Below, piece after piece: positions 46,642 to 56,111 of a DNA stretch of 64,000 bases. Numbering within the stretch: position 1 is the first letter of the stretch; each line of letters starts with the position of its first letter. A program made the translations under genes and the position numbers. The notes beneath the pieces are model-generated. The model was not told where the DNA came from and did no database searches. It worked only from the letters and a program-made list of their open reading frames with translations. The DNA comes from Chromatiaceae bacterium (GTDB taxonomy: Bacteria; Pseudomonadota; Gammaproteobacteria; Chromatiales; Chromatiaceae): contig JACKMU010000008.1 of the NCBI GenBank assembly GCA_024235215.1, positions 1-64,000 of the forward strand, given 5' to 3'.

Positions 46642-47373
46642 ATGCGTTTCAATTGCGACATGGGCGAAAGCTTCGGCAACTGGAAGATGGGAAATGATGA
46701 AGCCATCATGCCCCATATCGATATGGCCAATATCGCGTGCGGCTTCCACGCCTCGGATCCAGTGATCATGGCCAGAACCGTCGCACTGGCGCTGAAGCAC
46801 GATGTCGCCATCGGTGCACATCCAGGCTACCCCGATCTGCACGGTTTTGGTCGCCGCGAGATGCAACTCAGTGCGGAAGAATTGCGGCAGGGGCTGCTCT
46901 ATCAGATGGGTGCGCTACAGGCGATCTGCCGCGCCCAGGGCGCGCGTATCAGCTACATCAAACCCCACGGCGCGCTGTACAACCGCAAAGCGGTCGATCA
47001 TGCGGTGCTGGAGAATGTGATGGCGACGGTCGCCGCCTTCGATCCAACGCTGCCGCTGATGATGATCGCCGGCGTACGCCAGCGGGAGGCGCTGGAACTG
47101 GCCCGGAAACACGGCATTCAGCTGCTGTTCGAAGCGTTCTGCGACCGTGCCTACAACGACGACGGCACGCTGGTACCGCGCGGCCAACCGGCGGCGGTGC
47201 ACAGTGACCCGCGGCGGGTGCTGCAGCAGGTGCGTGAGATCAGCCTGGAACAGCGGGTGACCACCATCAGCGGAGGGCAACGGCCGTTGGTCGCCGACAG
47301 CATCTGCCTGCATGGTGACAGTGCGCATCTCCTCGACTCGATTCAGGCGATCCGCGAGGCTCTACGGGGGTGA
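46642..47373 (+). CDS. pxpA: 5-oxoprolinase subunit PxpA (LamB/YcsF family)
   Basis: Component of the bacterial ATP-dependent 5-oxoprolinase, which opens 5-oxoproline to glutamate as a damage-repair or nutrient-salvage step. 243 residues. Signature N-terminus MRFNCDMGESFGNWKMGND; HASDPVIMARTV and GAHPGYPD follow; SYIKPHGALYN carries conserved metal-type residues. The start at 46642 has GGGAG upstream; the frame from 46621 adds seven unmatched residues. GTGA overlap with pxpB. Confidence 0.94.
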   Translation: MRFNCDMGESFGNWKMGNDEAIMPHIDMANIACGFHASDPVIMARTVALALKHDVAIGAHPGYPDLHGFGRREMQLSAEELRQGLLYQMGALQAICRAQGARISYIKPHGALYNRKAVDHAVLENVMATVAAFDPTLPLMMIAGVRQREALELARKHGIQLLFEAFCDRAYNDDGTLVPRGQPAAVHSDPRRVLQQVREISLEQRVTTISGGQRPLVADSICLHGDSAHLLDSIQAIREALRG

Positions 47374-48056
47374 TACAGATCGACCTACTCAGCGAATCCT
47401 CTCTGATCGCCTACTTGGGAGAGGGGATAGACCCCGCCCTCTCCTGCCGCGTGCGGCAGGTGGCGAACGCGGTTCAACGCGAATATGGCGCACTGCTGGT
47501 GGATATGGTCCCCTCCTACAACTCGCTGCACATCACCTTCTGCCCGGGACGTATCGACGGGACACAGCTGACCGAGAAGCTACAACCACTGTTGCAGCGA
47601 CTGGAAGAGGAACCGCTCGATAATGCGGTGGAAGCGACAGTGGAGATCCCGGTCTACTACGGTTCCGAGGTGGCTCTGGACATGGCAGAGGTGACCGGCC
47701 GCAGTGGACTGACAGGGCCAGAGGTGATCGCACTGCACAGCGGCGCCTGTTATCGGGTATACGCAATCGGCTTCAGTCCTGGATTCTGTTACCTGGGCAG
47801 CGTGCCGGAAAGGCTGGCGACACCGCGCAAGGGAACCCCACGCAGGAAGGTCCCGGCCGGCAGCGTGGCTATAGCCGACCGCCAGACCGCAATCTATCCG
47901 GACGACTCCCCGGGTGGCTGGCAGGTACTGGGGCGCACCCCGTTACCGATGCATCCGGCCGATGAACGGGCGCTACGCCTGCAGGTCGGGGGCCTGGTCC
48001 GGTTCAAAGCGATCGACCGCGAGGAGTTCCTGTTGCTGGGCGGCAGGTTGATATGA
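47370..48056 (+). CDS. pxpB: 5-oxoprolinase subunit PxpB
   Basis: Allophanate-hydrolase-subunit-1-like (KipI) protein of 228 residues. It contains ESSLIAYLGEGIDP at the N-terminus, VDMVPSYNSLHITFCP, VYYGSEVALDMAEV and the cyclophilin-like core GFSPGFCYLGSVPERLATPRKGTPRRKVPAGSV (quoted in part). A GTG start overlaps pxpA; the stop overlaps pxpC as ATGA. It forms the ATP-using subcomplex with PxpC. Confidence 0.94.
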   Translation: MIQIDLLSESSLIAYLGEGIDPALSCRVRQVANAVQREYGALLVDMVPSYNSLHITFCPGRIDGTQLTEKLQPLLQRLEEEPLDNAVEATVEIPVYYGSEVALDMAEVTGRSGLTGPEVIALHSGACYRVYAIGFSPGFCYLGSVPERLATPRKGTPRRKVPAGSVAIADRQTAIYPDDSPGGWQVLGRTPLPMHPADERALRLQVGGLVRFKAIDREEFLLLGGRLI

Positions 48057-48979
48057 GCTTCGAAGTCCTCAAACCGGGCGTGCTCAGTCTGATCCAGGAC
48101 TTCGGCCGCTACGGCTGGCAGCAGCTCGGTTATACCCAGGGCGGGCCGATGGATGAGCACGCCTTTCTTTGGGCCAACAGGCTGCTCGGCAACCGGCCTG
48201 ATGCACCTCAGATAGAAATCACCTACGGCGGGCTCGAGCTGCGGGTGATCGGGCGTACCATGGCCGCGGTCACCGGTGCCGATCTGAACGCGACGCTGAA
48301 TGGAGAGCCGCTGCAACACTGGTTTAGTTTTCCGCTACAGACGGGAGATCGGCTATTTTTCAGCCACCCCCGGAACGGATTGCGCGCTTACCTGGCGGTG
48401 AGGGGCGGATTGACGATCCCGGTAACGATGGGGAGTTGCGCCACCGTGATGCGGGAAAGGGTCGGCGGACTTGACGGCAAAGGAGGAAAACTGCAGCAGG
48501 GGGATACACTCCCCTGGTACGAGCAGGAGCGGTCCAGGCCACAGGGCGTACCCTGGCGATTTGTGCCGGACTACACAGCAACGCTTACGATGCGTCTGAT
48601 AGCAGGATACCAACACCGCCACTTCCCGCCCAAGGCGCTGCACCGACTCTATTCCGAGAGCTATCGGGTCAGTCAAAAGATCGACCGTATGGGCTACTGT
48701 CTGAGCGGCGCCCCTATCGAGTGCCCGCTGGACGGCATTGTCTCTGAAGGGATCTCCTACGGCGCGGTACAGATCCCCAGTGACGGGCAGCCGATCGTGC
48801 TGTTGAAGGACCGCCAGACCATCGGTGGTTATCCCAAACTGGGTTGCATCGCCGCACTCGACGCGGGAAAGCTGGCACAACGCATGTCCGGAGCGACAGT
48901 GCGCTTTACCCCGGCCAGGTTGCCGGAGGTGACTGCAGAACGGCTGAGGTTCTACAAATTTTTCGGGGTGACCTGCTGA
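48053..48979 (+). CDS. pxpC: 5-oxoprolinase subunit PxpC
   Basis: Allophanate-hydrolase-subunit-2-like (KipA) protein of 308 residues. N-terminus VLKPGVLSLIQDFGRYGWQQLGYTQGGPMDEHA (quoted in part) and later RAYLAVRGGL, SQKIDRMGYCLSG and GAVQIPSDGQPIVLLKDRQTIGGYPKLG are family marks. Last gene of the overlapping pxpABC operon; it converges on hypE with a 56-bp gap. Confidence 0.94.
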   Translation: MSFEVLKPGVLSLIQDFGRYGWQQLGYTQGGPMDEHAFLWANRLLGNRPDAPQIEITYGGLELRVIGRTMAAVTGADLNATLNGEPLQHWFSFPLQTGDRLFFSHPRNGLRAYLAVRGGLTIPVTMGSCATVMRERVGGLDGKGGKLQQGDTLPWYEQERSRPQGVPWRFVPDYTATLTMRLIAGYQHRHFPPKALHRLYSESYRVSQKIDRMGYCLSGAPIECPLDGIVSEGISYGAVQIPSDGQPIVLLKDRQTIGGYPKLGCIAALDAGKLAQRMSGATVRFTPARLPEVTAERLRFYKFFGVTC

Positions 48980-49035
48980 AGTCCGGCCCAGTTGCGTAGC
49001 GATCGCCGGCGCTTTGGCAGCGAGCCGCGAGTCAC

Positions 49036-50076
49036 TCAGCAGATCCTCGGCAACTGCTCTCCGCTCAACCAGTCGACGATCCGGCGACCGCCGAAACTGG
49101 TCTCCATCTGCACGAAGCCGTGGCTATCCTCCACCACTTCACCGATCACTGCTGCTGCGGCACCCAGCGGATGGGCATGCATCACCTGCAACAGCTGCTG
49201 TGCATGGCGCCCCTCACAGATGCAGACCAGTTTACCCTCGTTGGCAACATAGAGTGGATCCAGACCCAGCAGTTCACAGGCGGCACGTACCTCTGGTCTG
49301 ATCGGGAGAGTGGCTTCGTGCAGCAGCATGCCCACCCCCGACTGCTGCGCCAGTTCGTTCAGTGTCGTGGCAACCCCACCGCGGGTCGGGTCGCGTAGGC
49401 AGTGGATCTGCGGCACCGCGGTCACCATCTCCGCAACCAGGGCGTGGAGTGCGGCAGAATCCGATTCGATACTGGTCTCGAAATCCAGATTCTCACGGCT
49501 CGACATGATCGCCACACCATGGTCACCCAGGGTGCCGCTGATCAGTATGGCATCGCCCGGCCGGGCACGCTCACCCGAGATAGTCACCCCCTCCGGCACC
49601 AGACCCACACCGGTGGTGGTGATGAAGACGCCGTCCCCTTTGCCCTTCTCCACCACCTTGGTGTCACCGGTGATCACCGGCACTCCGGCCGTGCAGGCTG
49701 CCCGACTCATGCTCACCACCAGACGCTCGAGGTCACGCAGCGGAAAGCCCTCCTCCAGAATGAAACCGGCTGCCAGATAGAGCGGTCTCGCGCCAGACAT
49801 CGCCAGATCGTTGAGCGTACCGTGCACTGCAAGCGAACCGATATCCCCACCGGGAAAAAAGAGCGGCGCAATCACGTGCCCGTCGGTGCTCATCACCATG
49901 CGGCCGCCCGGCACGCTGAACAGTGCCTGGTCATTGCGCTGGCGCAACAGATCGTTATCCAGGTGGCGCAGGAACAACTCCTCGATCAACTGCGCCATCG
50001 CACGTCCACCACTGCCGTGGGTCATGTCCACTCTGCCCTGTGCGATATCGAGTCTTAACGGAAATCTTTTTGGCAT
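49036..50076 (-). CDS. hypE: Hydrogenase maturation protein HypE (carbamoyl dehydratase)
   Basis: Converts the carbamoyl group received from HypF to a thiocyanate on its C-terminal cysteine, the source of cyanide ligands for the NiFe hydrogenase iron. 346 residues of the PurM/AIR-synthase fold, with DMTHGSGGRAMAQLI near the start and LAMSGARPLYLAAGFILEEGF. It ends in the required PRIC, with C346 as the last residue. Last gene of hypABCDE, 45 bp after hypD. Confidence 0.96.
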   Translation of the reverse strand: MPKRFPLRLDIAQGRVDMTHGSGGRAMAQLIEELFLRHLDNDLLRQRNDQALFSVPGGRMVMSTDGHVIAPLFFPGGDIGSLAVHGTLNDLAMSGARPLYLAAGFILEEGFPLRDLERLVVSMSRAACTAGVPVITGDTKVVEKGKGDGVFITTTGVGLVPEGVTISGERARPGDAILISGTLGDHGVAIMSSRENLDFETSIESDSAALHALVAEMVTAVPQIHCLRDPTRGGVATTLNELAQQSGVGMLLHEATLPIRPEVRAACELLGLDPLYVANEGKLVCICEGRHAQQLLQVMHAHPLGAAAAVIGEVVEDSHGFVQMETSFGGRRIVDWLSGEQLPRIC

Positions 50077-50121
50077 CTCTCAGATCACCGGAACGCGGAG
50101 AAAACCGATAGCGAAGGCAGA

Positions 50122-51267
50122 TCAGACGACCGCCTCGCCGGCTGATATGGCACCATCGCGAAAGCGGCCGTAGCTCCAGTAAGCGGCACAGGCGCCCTCG
50201 GAGGAGACCATACAGGCGCCCATCGGATTATGCGGCGTGCAGATACTGCCGAACAGCTTGCAGTCGGTGGGGCGCTTGATGCCGCGCAACACCGCCGGGC
50301 ATTCACAACCTTTCACGTCCGCAGCATGCGATGGGGGCATCCGGAAACGCTGTTCGGCATCGAATCCGGCATAAGCCTGTCTGATTCTGAGGGCGCTATC
50401 GGGCACCTCCCCCAGCCCGCGCCATTCGAAGCTGGGGCGCAACTCCAGCACCTCGGACACCAGACGCTGAGCTTTCAGGTTGCCTTCAGCGGTCACCACG
50501 CGCGTATACTCGTTCTCCACCTGATGCCGCCCCTGATTGATCTGGCGCACCAGCATCAATACTGACTGCATCACATCCAACGGCTCGAAGCCGGCAATCA
50601 CCAGTGGTTTTTTATACTCCGCAGCGAAGCGCTCATAGGGTCGGCTGCCGATCACAGAGCTGACATGAGAGGGGCCTAAGAAGCCATCGATAGCGATGCT
50701 TTCACCATCTGGCGGCGTATCCAGAATACATTGTATCGCTGGCGGTGTGAGTACATGATTACAGTAGACGCTGAAATTCTCCAGCCCCTCGGTCTGCGCC
50801 TGTCTGATCGCCACGGCAGTCGGGGGCGTGGTGGTCTCGAAACCGATCGCGAAAAAGACCAGCTGCCGGCCGGGATTGTCACGCGCGATACGCAACGCAT
50901 CCTGGGTTGAGTAGACCATTCGCACATCACCACCATCGGCCTTCAGCTGAAGCAGGCTTCTGCGTCCGCTCGCCGGAACACGCAGCAGGTCCGCATAGGT
51001 GCAGAGTGTGACATCGTGTGCCTCGACCAGCTGAATGGCACTGTCGATACGGCCGATCGGCAGCACACAGACCGGGCAACCGGGACCGTGCACGAATCTG
51101 ATGTTCTCCGGCATCAGATCCTGCACTCCATAGCGGAATATCGCGTGGGTGTGGCCGCCGCAGAATTCCATCAGATGGTAGTGCCGCCCAGCTGCCACTT
51201 CCGCAGCAATGGCGGCGGAGAGCCGTTGCGCCAGTGACTGCTGCCGGAACTCGTCGACATACTTCAT
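50122..51267 (-). CDS. hypD: Hydrogenase maturation factor HypD
   Basis: [4Fe-4S] scaffold that with HypC assembles Fe(CN)2CO for NiFe hydrogenases. 381 residues. The conserved cysteine motifs are present: LMEFCGGHTHAIFRYG (C36), HGPGCPVCVLP (about 67-72), and the C-terminal cluster-binding DVKGCECPAVLRGIKRPTDCKLFGSICTP (quoted in part) with the HNPMGACMVSSEGACAAYW end. ATGA overlap with hypC supports a stoichiometric HypC-HypD complex. Confidence 0.97.
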   Translation of the reverse strand: MKYVDEFRQQSLAQRLSAAIAAEVAAGRHYHLMEFCGGHTHAIFRYGVQDLMPENIRFVHGPGCPVCVLPIGRIDSAIQLVEAHDVTLCTYADLLRVPASGRRSLLQLKADGGDVRMVYSTQDALRIARDNPGRQLVFFAIGFETTTPPTAVAIRQAQTEGLENFSVYCNHVLTPPAIQCILDTPPDGESIAIDGFLGPSHVSSVIGSRPYERFAAEYKKPLVIAGFEPLDVMQSVLMLVRQINQGRHQVENEYTRVVTAEGNLKAQRLVSEVLELRPSFEWRGLGEVPDSALRIRQAYAGFDAEQRFRMPPSHAADVKGCECPAVLRGIKRPTDCKLFGSICTPHNPMGACMVSSEGACAAYWSYGRFRDGAISAGEAVV

Positions 51268-51497
51268 GCTGAACTCCCGATCATCCCAGCCTGGGCAAAC
51301 AGCGCCAACGTGCGCCTGGCCTCGTCCTCACTCAGCTTATTGAGTGCATAGCCGACGTGGATCAACAGAAAGTCGTCCACTGCGACTTCCTCTATCAGAA
51401 CCAGCGAGATCCGTTTACGGATACCGTCGAGTTCGACTAACGCCGTTTGGCCATCCTGATCGACCTCGATCACCCGTGCGGGCAGGGCCAGACACAT
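51264..51497 (-). CDS. hypC: Hydrogenase maturation chaperone HypC
   Basis: Small chaperone (77 residues) carrying the Fe(CN)2CO unit from HypD to the hydrogenase large subunit. It has the essential N-terminal cysteine (MCLALPARV, C2) and the HVGYALNKLSEDEA motif at about 47-60. It starts 12 bp after hypB and overlaps hypD by 4 bp. Confidence 0.95.
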   Translation of the reverse strand: MCLALPARVIEVDQDGQTALVELDGIRKRISLVLIEEVAVDDFLLIHVGYALNKLSEDEARRTLALFAQAGMIGSSA

Positions 51498-51509
51498 TGG
51501 CTCATCTCC

Positions 51510-52364
51510 TCAGGCGGACGCCGCCATCTCCGGATGGTCGATCAGCACCAACTGGCGGGTCGCCCGCAACCAGCTGTACCAACGCTGCATCCCTTCACCG
51601 CTCCGGGCCGAGAGCTGCAGCACGCGGATGCGGGGATTGACGCGGCGTGCGTAATCAATGCACCGCTCCACGTCGAATTCGACATAGGGCAACAGATCGA
51701 TCTTGTTCAGGATCAGCAGATCCGATGCATGAAAGATATCCGGGTACTTGATCGGCTTATCCTCCCCTTCGGTGACCGAGAGAATGACGACCTTGTGCGC
51801 CTCGCCGAGGTCGAATGCAGCCGGGCAGACCAGATTGCCGACGTTCTCGATGAACAGCAGACTGCCATCCGCCGGCTGCAGACGCTCCAGCGCATGCCCC
51901 ACCATGTGCCCATCCAGATGACAGCCCTTACCAGTGTTGATCTGCAGTGCCTTCGCACCGGTAGCACGGATACGCTCGGCGTCGTTCGTGGTCTGCTGGT
52001 CGCCCTCGATCACGCTGATTTGCACCTCCCCCTTCAGCTCTGCGATGGTCCGGGTCAACAGCTGCGTCTTGCCAGAACCGGGGCTGGAGACCAAGTTGAG
52101 CGCAACGATGGCGTGGTGCGCGAAATAGCGCCGGTTGGCCGCGGCATACTCGTTGTTCTTGCTGAGGATATCCTGTTCTATCTGTACCATGCGGCTCTGG
52201 CTGAGACCGGGTGCGTGCGTATGCACCGGCCCCTCAGTGTAGTGGTTTGCGTGTGGATGATCATGCCGGTGCACATGATGATGGTGTTGATGCTGGTTAT
52301 CCGGCTGCTGCGCTTCACCTTCGATTGCGATCTCACCTTCACCGCATCCGCATACTGTACACAT
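51510..52364 (-). CDS. hypB: Hydrogenase nickel incorporation GTPase HypB
   Basis: GTPase that inserts nickel into NiFe hydrogenase together with HypA. 284 residues. N-terminal high-affinity Ni motif MCTVCGCG (C2, C5, C7), then a histidine-rich stretch (about 25-50) suited to nickel storage, then the G domain: P-loop SSPGSGKT at 93-100, NTGKGCHLD for the metal-site Cys/His, [12 protein letters not shown] switch region, and NKIDLLPY base-recognition. The extended His tract indicates a storage-type HypB. Confidence 0.97.
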   Translation of the reverse strand: MCTVCGCGEGEIAIEGEAQQPDNQHQHHHHVHRHDHPHANHYTEGPVHTHAPGLSQSRMVQIEQDILSKNNEYAAANRRYFAHHAIVALNLVSSPGSGKTQLLTRTIAELKGEVQISVIEGDQQTTNDAERIRATGAKALQINTGKGCHLDGHMVGHALERLQPADGSLLFIENVGNLVCPAAFDLGEAHKVVILSVTEGEDKPIKYPDIFHASDLLILNKIDLLPYVEFDVERCIDYARRVNPRIRVLQLSARSGEGMQRWYSWLRATRQLVLIDHPEMAASA

Positions 52365-52376
52365 ATCACCCTCCTA

Positions 52377-52718
52377 TCACTCGACTTCCAGCTCTTTGAT
52401 ACGCATCTCTTCGCCACTGGTCAATTGCAGCTGATATCCACCACAATCGGGGCAGTCATCGAAGCGCTGCTTCACGCGAACCGTTTTAGCGCAACGCATA
52501 CACCAAGCCTCCCCCGGCAGCTCCACAATCTCCAACTTCGCTCCGTCCGCCAACGAACCGCGGGTCACCACATCGAAACCAAAACGCATCGCCTCCAACT
52601 CCACCGCCGCCAGTACGCCAATTTCCAGCCAGACCGTTTTGACCCGGGTGAAGCCCTGGTTCGCCGCACTCTGCTCGATCACCTGTAGAATCGACTCACA
52701 CAGTGACATTTCGTGCAT
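52377..52718 (-). CDS. hypA: Hydrogenase nickel incorporation protein HypA
   Basis: Nickel metallochaperone (113 residues). N-terminal MHEMSLCESIL provides the Ni ligand H2, and the structural zinc site is formed by CMRC and CPDC (about 75-78 and 91-94). First gene of hypABCDE; 12 bp separate it from hypB. The promoter must lie in the 236 bp before the divergent EamA gene. Confidence 0.95.
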   Translation of the reverse strand: MHEMSLCESILQVIEQSAANQGFTRVKTVWLEIGVLAAVELEAMRFGFDVVTRGSLADGAKLEIVELPGEAWCMRCAKTVRVKQRFDDCPDCGGYQLQLTSGEEMRIKELEVE

Positions 52719-52954
52719 GGCTCGGATCTCGGAGCGCGATTACCCATGATAGCGACTTTCCACCTCTCACCCTCTGATTACACCCTGCATCTAACGGCTC
52801 AGGCCGCTCCCTCCCCCCCATAGGACCATTGTGCTGCTGCACCGTTCCCGCACCGGGTTTGTTCGATTATGCTATCCACCCATTGATCTCAGACAACCAC
52901 TCAAGTGGTTAGCACTCTTTTGTTCATTTAACACCCGCCCCAACAACTTGGACA

Positions 52955-53839
52955 ATGACTGAACGCAACCGATTACTGCGCTGGATCCCCCTGCTGTTCG
53001 TGCCACTATGGTCCACTGGATTCATCGGCGCCAAGTATGGACTACCCTACGCGGAGCCCTTTACCCTGCTGAGCATCCGCATGTACCTCACGTTGGGCGC
53101 TTTTCTGCTACTGATCAACCTTTATCAGGCACGCTGGCCCGATCTGCGTGGTGCGTTACACTCGCTGGTGGTTGGTGTACTGGTGCACACCTGTTATCTG
53201 GGCGGGGTGTTTTCCGCCATCTCCAGTGGCATGAGCGCGGGTCTTGCTGCACTGCTGGTCGGGTTACAACCGATCCTGACCGCGCTGCTCGCCTGGAGCC
53301 TGATGGGTGAGCGGATAGCCGTTGCGCAGTGGATTGGCCTGGCATTCGGACTGATCGGAGTCGGCATGGTGCTGCTGCTGGGGAAATCGGGCTCGGAAAC
53401 GATCATTTACACGCCGGCAACCCTGCTCTATACCCTGGTGGCGCTGACCGGGATCACACTGGGCACACTCTATCAGAAGCGCTACTGTACCGGCGTCAAC
53501 CTGTTGACCGGCACATTCTACCAGTTTCTGGCCACCGCCACGCTGATGACCCTGCTTGCACTACTGTTCGAGACTCGGCAGGTGCACTGGGTGCCGCCGT
53601 TTGTGCTCGCACTGCTCTGGCTGGTGTTCGGCCTCTCTGTCGGGGCGATTCTGCTGTTGATGCTGATGATCCGCGAGGGCGAAGCCGCCCGGGTAGCGAG
53701 CTACTTCTATCTGACCCCGCCGGTGACCGCAGTGATGGCTTGGCTGCTGTTCGATGAGCAGCTCACCTCCTGGGCTATGGCCGGTATAGTTCTGACCGCA
53801 GTTGGAGTCTACCTGGTGGTCAGAAGCAAGCGGCGCTAG
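52955..53839 (+). CDS. EamA/DMT family transporter
   Basis: Drug/metabolite-type transporter of 294 residues with ten predicted membrane helices in two EamA repeats (about 10-140 and 150-290). Typical pieces: PLWSTGFIGAKYGLPYAEPFTLLSIR, GLAALLVGLQPILTALLAW and, in the second repeat, YFYLTPPVTAVMAWLLFDEQLTSW (quoted in part). Substrate unknown. Only a weak ribosome-binding site precedes the ATG. It is divergent from hypA, and a MITE-like element begins within a base or two of its stop codon. Confidence 0.9.
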   Translation: MTERNRLLRWIPLLFVPLWSTGFIGAKYGLPYAEPFTLLSIRMYLTLGAFLLLINLYQARWPDLRGALHSLVVGVLVHTCYLGGVFSAISSGMSAGLAALLVGLQPILTALLAWSLMGERIAVAQWIGLAFGLIGVGMVLLLGKSGSETIIYTPATLLYTLVALTGITLGTLYQKRYCTGVNLLTGTFYQFLATATLMTLLALLFETRQVHWVPPFVLALLWLVFGLSVGAILLLMLMIREGEAARVASYFYLTPPVTAVMAWLLFDEQLTSWAMAGIVLTAVGVYLVVRSKRR

Positions 53840-53840
53840 C

Positions 53841-53998
53841 AGCCTGTCGGACTATGGGGGATCGTAGCGAGGAAGTGGGAGAGCGAGGCCTAATGGTTCC
53901 CGATTTGAGGCGCATAGTGGGCCTTTGTAACGAAAATCGGGGAAAATTTGGACCTCTATCCCACTACCGCAGTAGAAACATCCATAGCCCGACAGGCT
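53841..53998. repeat. MITE-like inverted-repeat element (about 158 bp)
   Basis: Bounded by 17-bp inverted repeats differing at one base: AGCCTGTCGGACTATGG (53841-53857) and the inverse of AGCCTGTCGGGCTATGG (53982-53998). The interior carries further complementary stretches (GTGGGAGAG near 53875 and CTCTATCCCAC near 53955), so the whole can fold into a long hairpin. It encodes no protein. Size, terminal repeats and position at a gene end fit a miniature transposable element. No clear target-site duplication was seen. Confidence 0.72.
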
Positions 53999-54091
53999 CC
54001 GAGGTTTTCCCAAATCCGCTTTTTTACAACCAGCGTTTTGTTAGCAATGAACCGATGGTTGAGGACAGGATGGATTTCCGGCTGTCCGCTA

Positions 54092-54123
54092 TTAAACAAA
54101 AGGCCCTGATAATTCAGGGCCTT
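54092..54123 (-). terminator. Rho-independent terminator of ssb
   Basis: 10-bp stem AAGGCCCTGA/TCAGGGCCTT (54100-54109 and 54114-54123) with a 4-base loop and, on the minus strand, TTGTTTAAT after it. It is about 40 bp beyond the ssb stop. Confidence 0.85.
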
Positions 54124-54161
54124 GCATGTTGAACAGCTGCTCCCACCGTCTCAGGTGAATA

Positions 54162-54596
54162 CTAAAACGGTATATCGTCGTCGAAACCGTCATCATCCAT
54201 CGGGGGTGGAGGAGAGTCCGCATCAGGAGCTCGCCCGGAACCGAAGTTGCCACTCCCACCACGACTGTCGAGCATCTGCATCTGATCAGCAATGATCTCG
54301 GTGGTGTAGCGATCCTGGCCATCCTGGCCCTGCCATTTGCGCGTCTGCAAACGGCCTTCGACATAGATCTTTGAGCCTTTCTTAACATACTCGCCGACAA
54401 TCTCTCCCAGCCGTCGGAAAAAAACCACCCGATGCCACTCGGTCCGCTCTTGGGTCTCACCGGTGTTCTTGTCCTTCCAACTTTCTGAAGTGGCAAGAGT
54501 CAAATTCGCGATTGCGTTGCCATTGGGCATATACCGCACTTCAGGATCCTTTCCCACATTTCCTATGAGTATTACTTTATTTACGCCTCGGGCCAT
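54162..54596 (-). CDS. ssb: Single-stranded DNA-binding protein
   Basis: Coats ssDNA during replication, repair and recombination. 144 residues from [19 protein letters not shown], with the OB-fold covering about 1-110 and the acidic partner-binding tail ending in DDDIPF. A strong AGGAGG before the ATG at 54596 fixes the start; ten further upstream residues are not part of the protein. Next to the MFS gene and uvrA as in many gammaproteobacteria. Confidence 0.96.
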   Translation of the reverse strand: MARGVNKVILIGNVGKDPEVRYMPNGNAIANLTLATSESWKDKNTGETQERTEWHRVVFFRRLGEIVGEYVKKGSKIYVEGRLQTRKWQGQDGQDRYTTEIIADQMQMLDSRGGSGNFGSGRAPDADSPPPPMDDDGFDDDIPF

Positions 54597-54657
54597 CTCT
54601 CCTCCTGTAGCTACCGTCTCTTCCATGAAAAGGTGTTGAGTTCAAACTATCGCAAGT

Positions 54658-56061
54658 CTAACCGCGTACGACAGAAAATTCATCCAGTGCCGCCATGTCG
54701 ATGGTCTTCGGATCGATTTTCAGGTAGGCAGTCTCGTCGTCCACCACCACGACCGCTTCACCCACTCCCTCAAGCGCAAGCAGTTGCCGCTCGAGCGCTT
54801 TGGCCTGCAGTGCATCGACACGCCCTATGTGGAGCAGAAGTGTATTCAGGTACCTGGGTTCCGACATACCGAATGCCACCAGCCACCAGACTCCGATCAC
54901 CAGCGTGGTGAACAGAAAGACCGCTTCGAGGCCAAAGTGGTGGTGGATCCACCCCCCAACCACGCCACCGAGAAATGCACCACCAAACTGGGAAGTCGAA
55001 TAGACACCCATCGCGGTGCCCTTACTATCGGCCGGCGCCATCTTGGCAACCAGTGAGGGCAGCGTAGCCTCCAGTACATTGAACGCGGTAAAGTAGATCA
55101 GCAGTGCCACGGTCAATCCCCAGAGCGATTGAAAAAAAGCATAAAAGGCAAGCTGGGCAAACAACATCAGCGATATCGCAAGCAGAAACACCTGCTTGAT
55201 TTTGCGTCGACCCTCAGCAACAGCTACAAACGGAATCATCAGCACCACTGACAGCAGCAGCACAGGAAGGTAGAGCTTCCAGTGGCTGGCACTGTTCAGT
55301 CCCGCAGTATCGCGCAGCGCCAGCGGCAACACCAGAAACAGCGCGGTCAACCCCATGTGCAGCAGCATGATGCCCAGATCGAGACGCAGCAGATCGGGAT
55401 GGGAGAGCACCCTTCCAAACTGACCGGGAACCGGTTCTGTATCACGGTGAAGCAGGCTCTGCTTGGGGTCTGGTACCACAAAAAGCGTGATCACAACCCC
55501 GATCAGCGCGAGCAACGCGGTCAGCCAAAAGATTCCGGGAACCCCGATCCAGACGTTGATCACCGGCCCAAGAATGAGCGACAGCGCAAACGCCAGACCA
55601 ATGCTCATGCCAATTACGGCCATGACTTTGATCCGGTTGTGCTCCTGACTGAGATCCGCGGCCAGCGCCATCACCGCCGCGGCGATAGCGCCGCTGCCTT
55701 GAATCGCGCGTCCGATGATCACGCCCCAGATTGTCTCTGACTGAGCGGCAACCAGACTGCCCAACGCGAATACCAACAGACCGGCGACAATCACCGGCTT
55801 GCGCCCGATGCGGTCGGACAACATACCAAAAGGAATCTGCAGCAGCGCCTGAGTCAGACCGTACGCACCGATGGCCAGACCGACCAGCAGCGGTGTCACT
55901 CCGATCAACTTTTCGGCATAGAGCGCAAATACCGGGAGAATCAGAAACAGTCCCAACATGCGCAAAGAGACGATACTGGCCAGGGAAATGGCCGCACGAC
56001 TCTCGGTTGCTGTCATCCCCCGTGCATCGTTCACTGTCTGCATCACTGTTATTTGGTTCAA
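54658..56061 (-). CDS. MFS transporter with C-terminal YAM domain (YajR-like)
   Basis: Twelve-helix major facilitator of 467 residues. Motif A is GMLSDRIGRKPVIVAG (about 79-94); the ATLPSLVAKMAPADSKGTAMGVY block marks the second half. A ferredoxin-like domain of about 65 residues follows the last helix (about 400-467: VDALQAKALERQLLALEGVGEAVVVVDDETAYLKID, quoted in part), the arrangement of E. coli YajR. Substrate unknown. It is transcribed divergently from uvrA (50-bp gap) and toward ssb. Confidence 0.88.
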   Translation of the reverse strand: MNQITVMQTVNDARGMTATESRAAISLASIVSLRMLGLFLILPVFALYAEKLIGVTPLLVGLAIGAYGLTQALLQIPFGMLSDRIGRKPVIVAGLLVFALGSLVAAQSETIWGVIIGRAIQGSGAIAAAVMALAADLSQEHNRIKVMAVIGMSIGLAFALSLILGPVINVWIGVPGIFWLTALLALIGVVITLFVVPDPKQSLLHRDTEPVPGQFGRVLSHPDLLRLDLGIMLLHMGLTALFLVLPLALRDTAGLNSASHWKLYLPVLLLSVVLMIPFVAVAEGRRKIKQVFLLAISLMLFAQLAFYAFFQSLWGLTVALLIYFTAFNVLEATLPSLVAKMAPADSKGTAMGVYSTSQFGGAFLGGVVGGWIHHHFGLEAVFLFTTLVIGVWWLVAFGMSEPRYLNTLLLHIGRVDALQAKALERQLLALEGVGEAVVVVDDETAYLKIDPKTIDMAALDEFSVVRG

Positions 56062-56111
56062 AATCAGAAGACGGCGTATAGTATCAGGTTCGCTCTACGA
56101 CTGGTACGCAG

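Noticed and set aside
51447..52688. 413-codon open frame antisense to hypB and hypA
   Set aside because: It runs opposite to three genes with complete family motifs and its translation has no domain-like pattern; it reflects codon bias.
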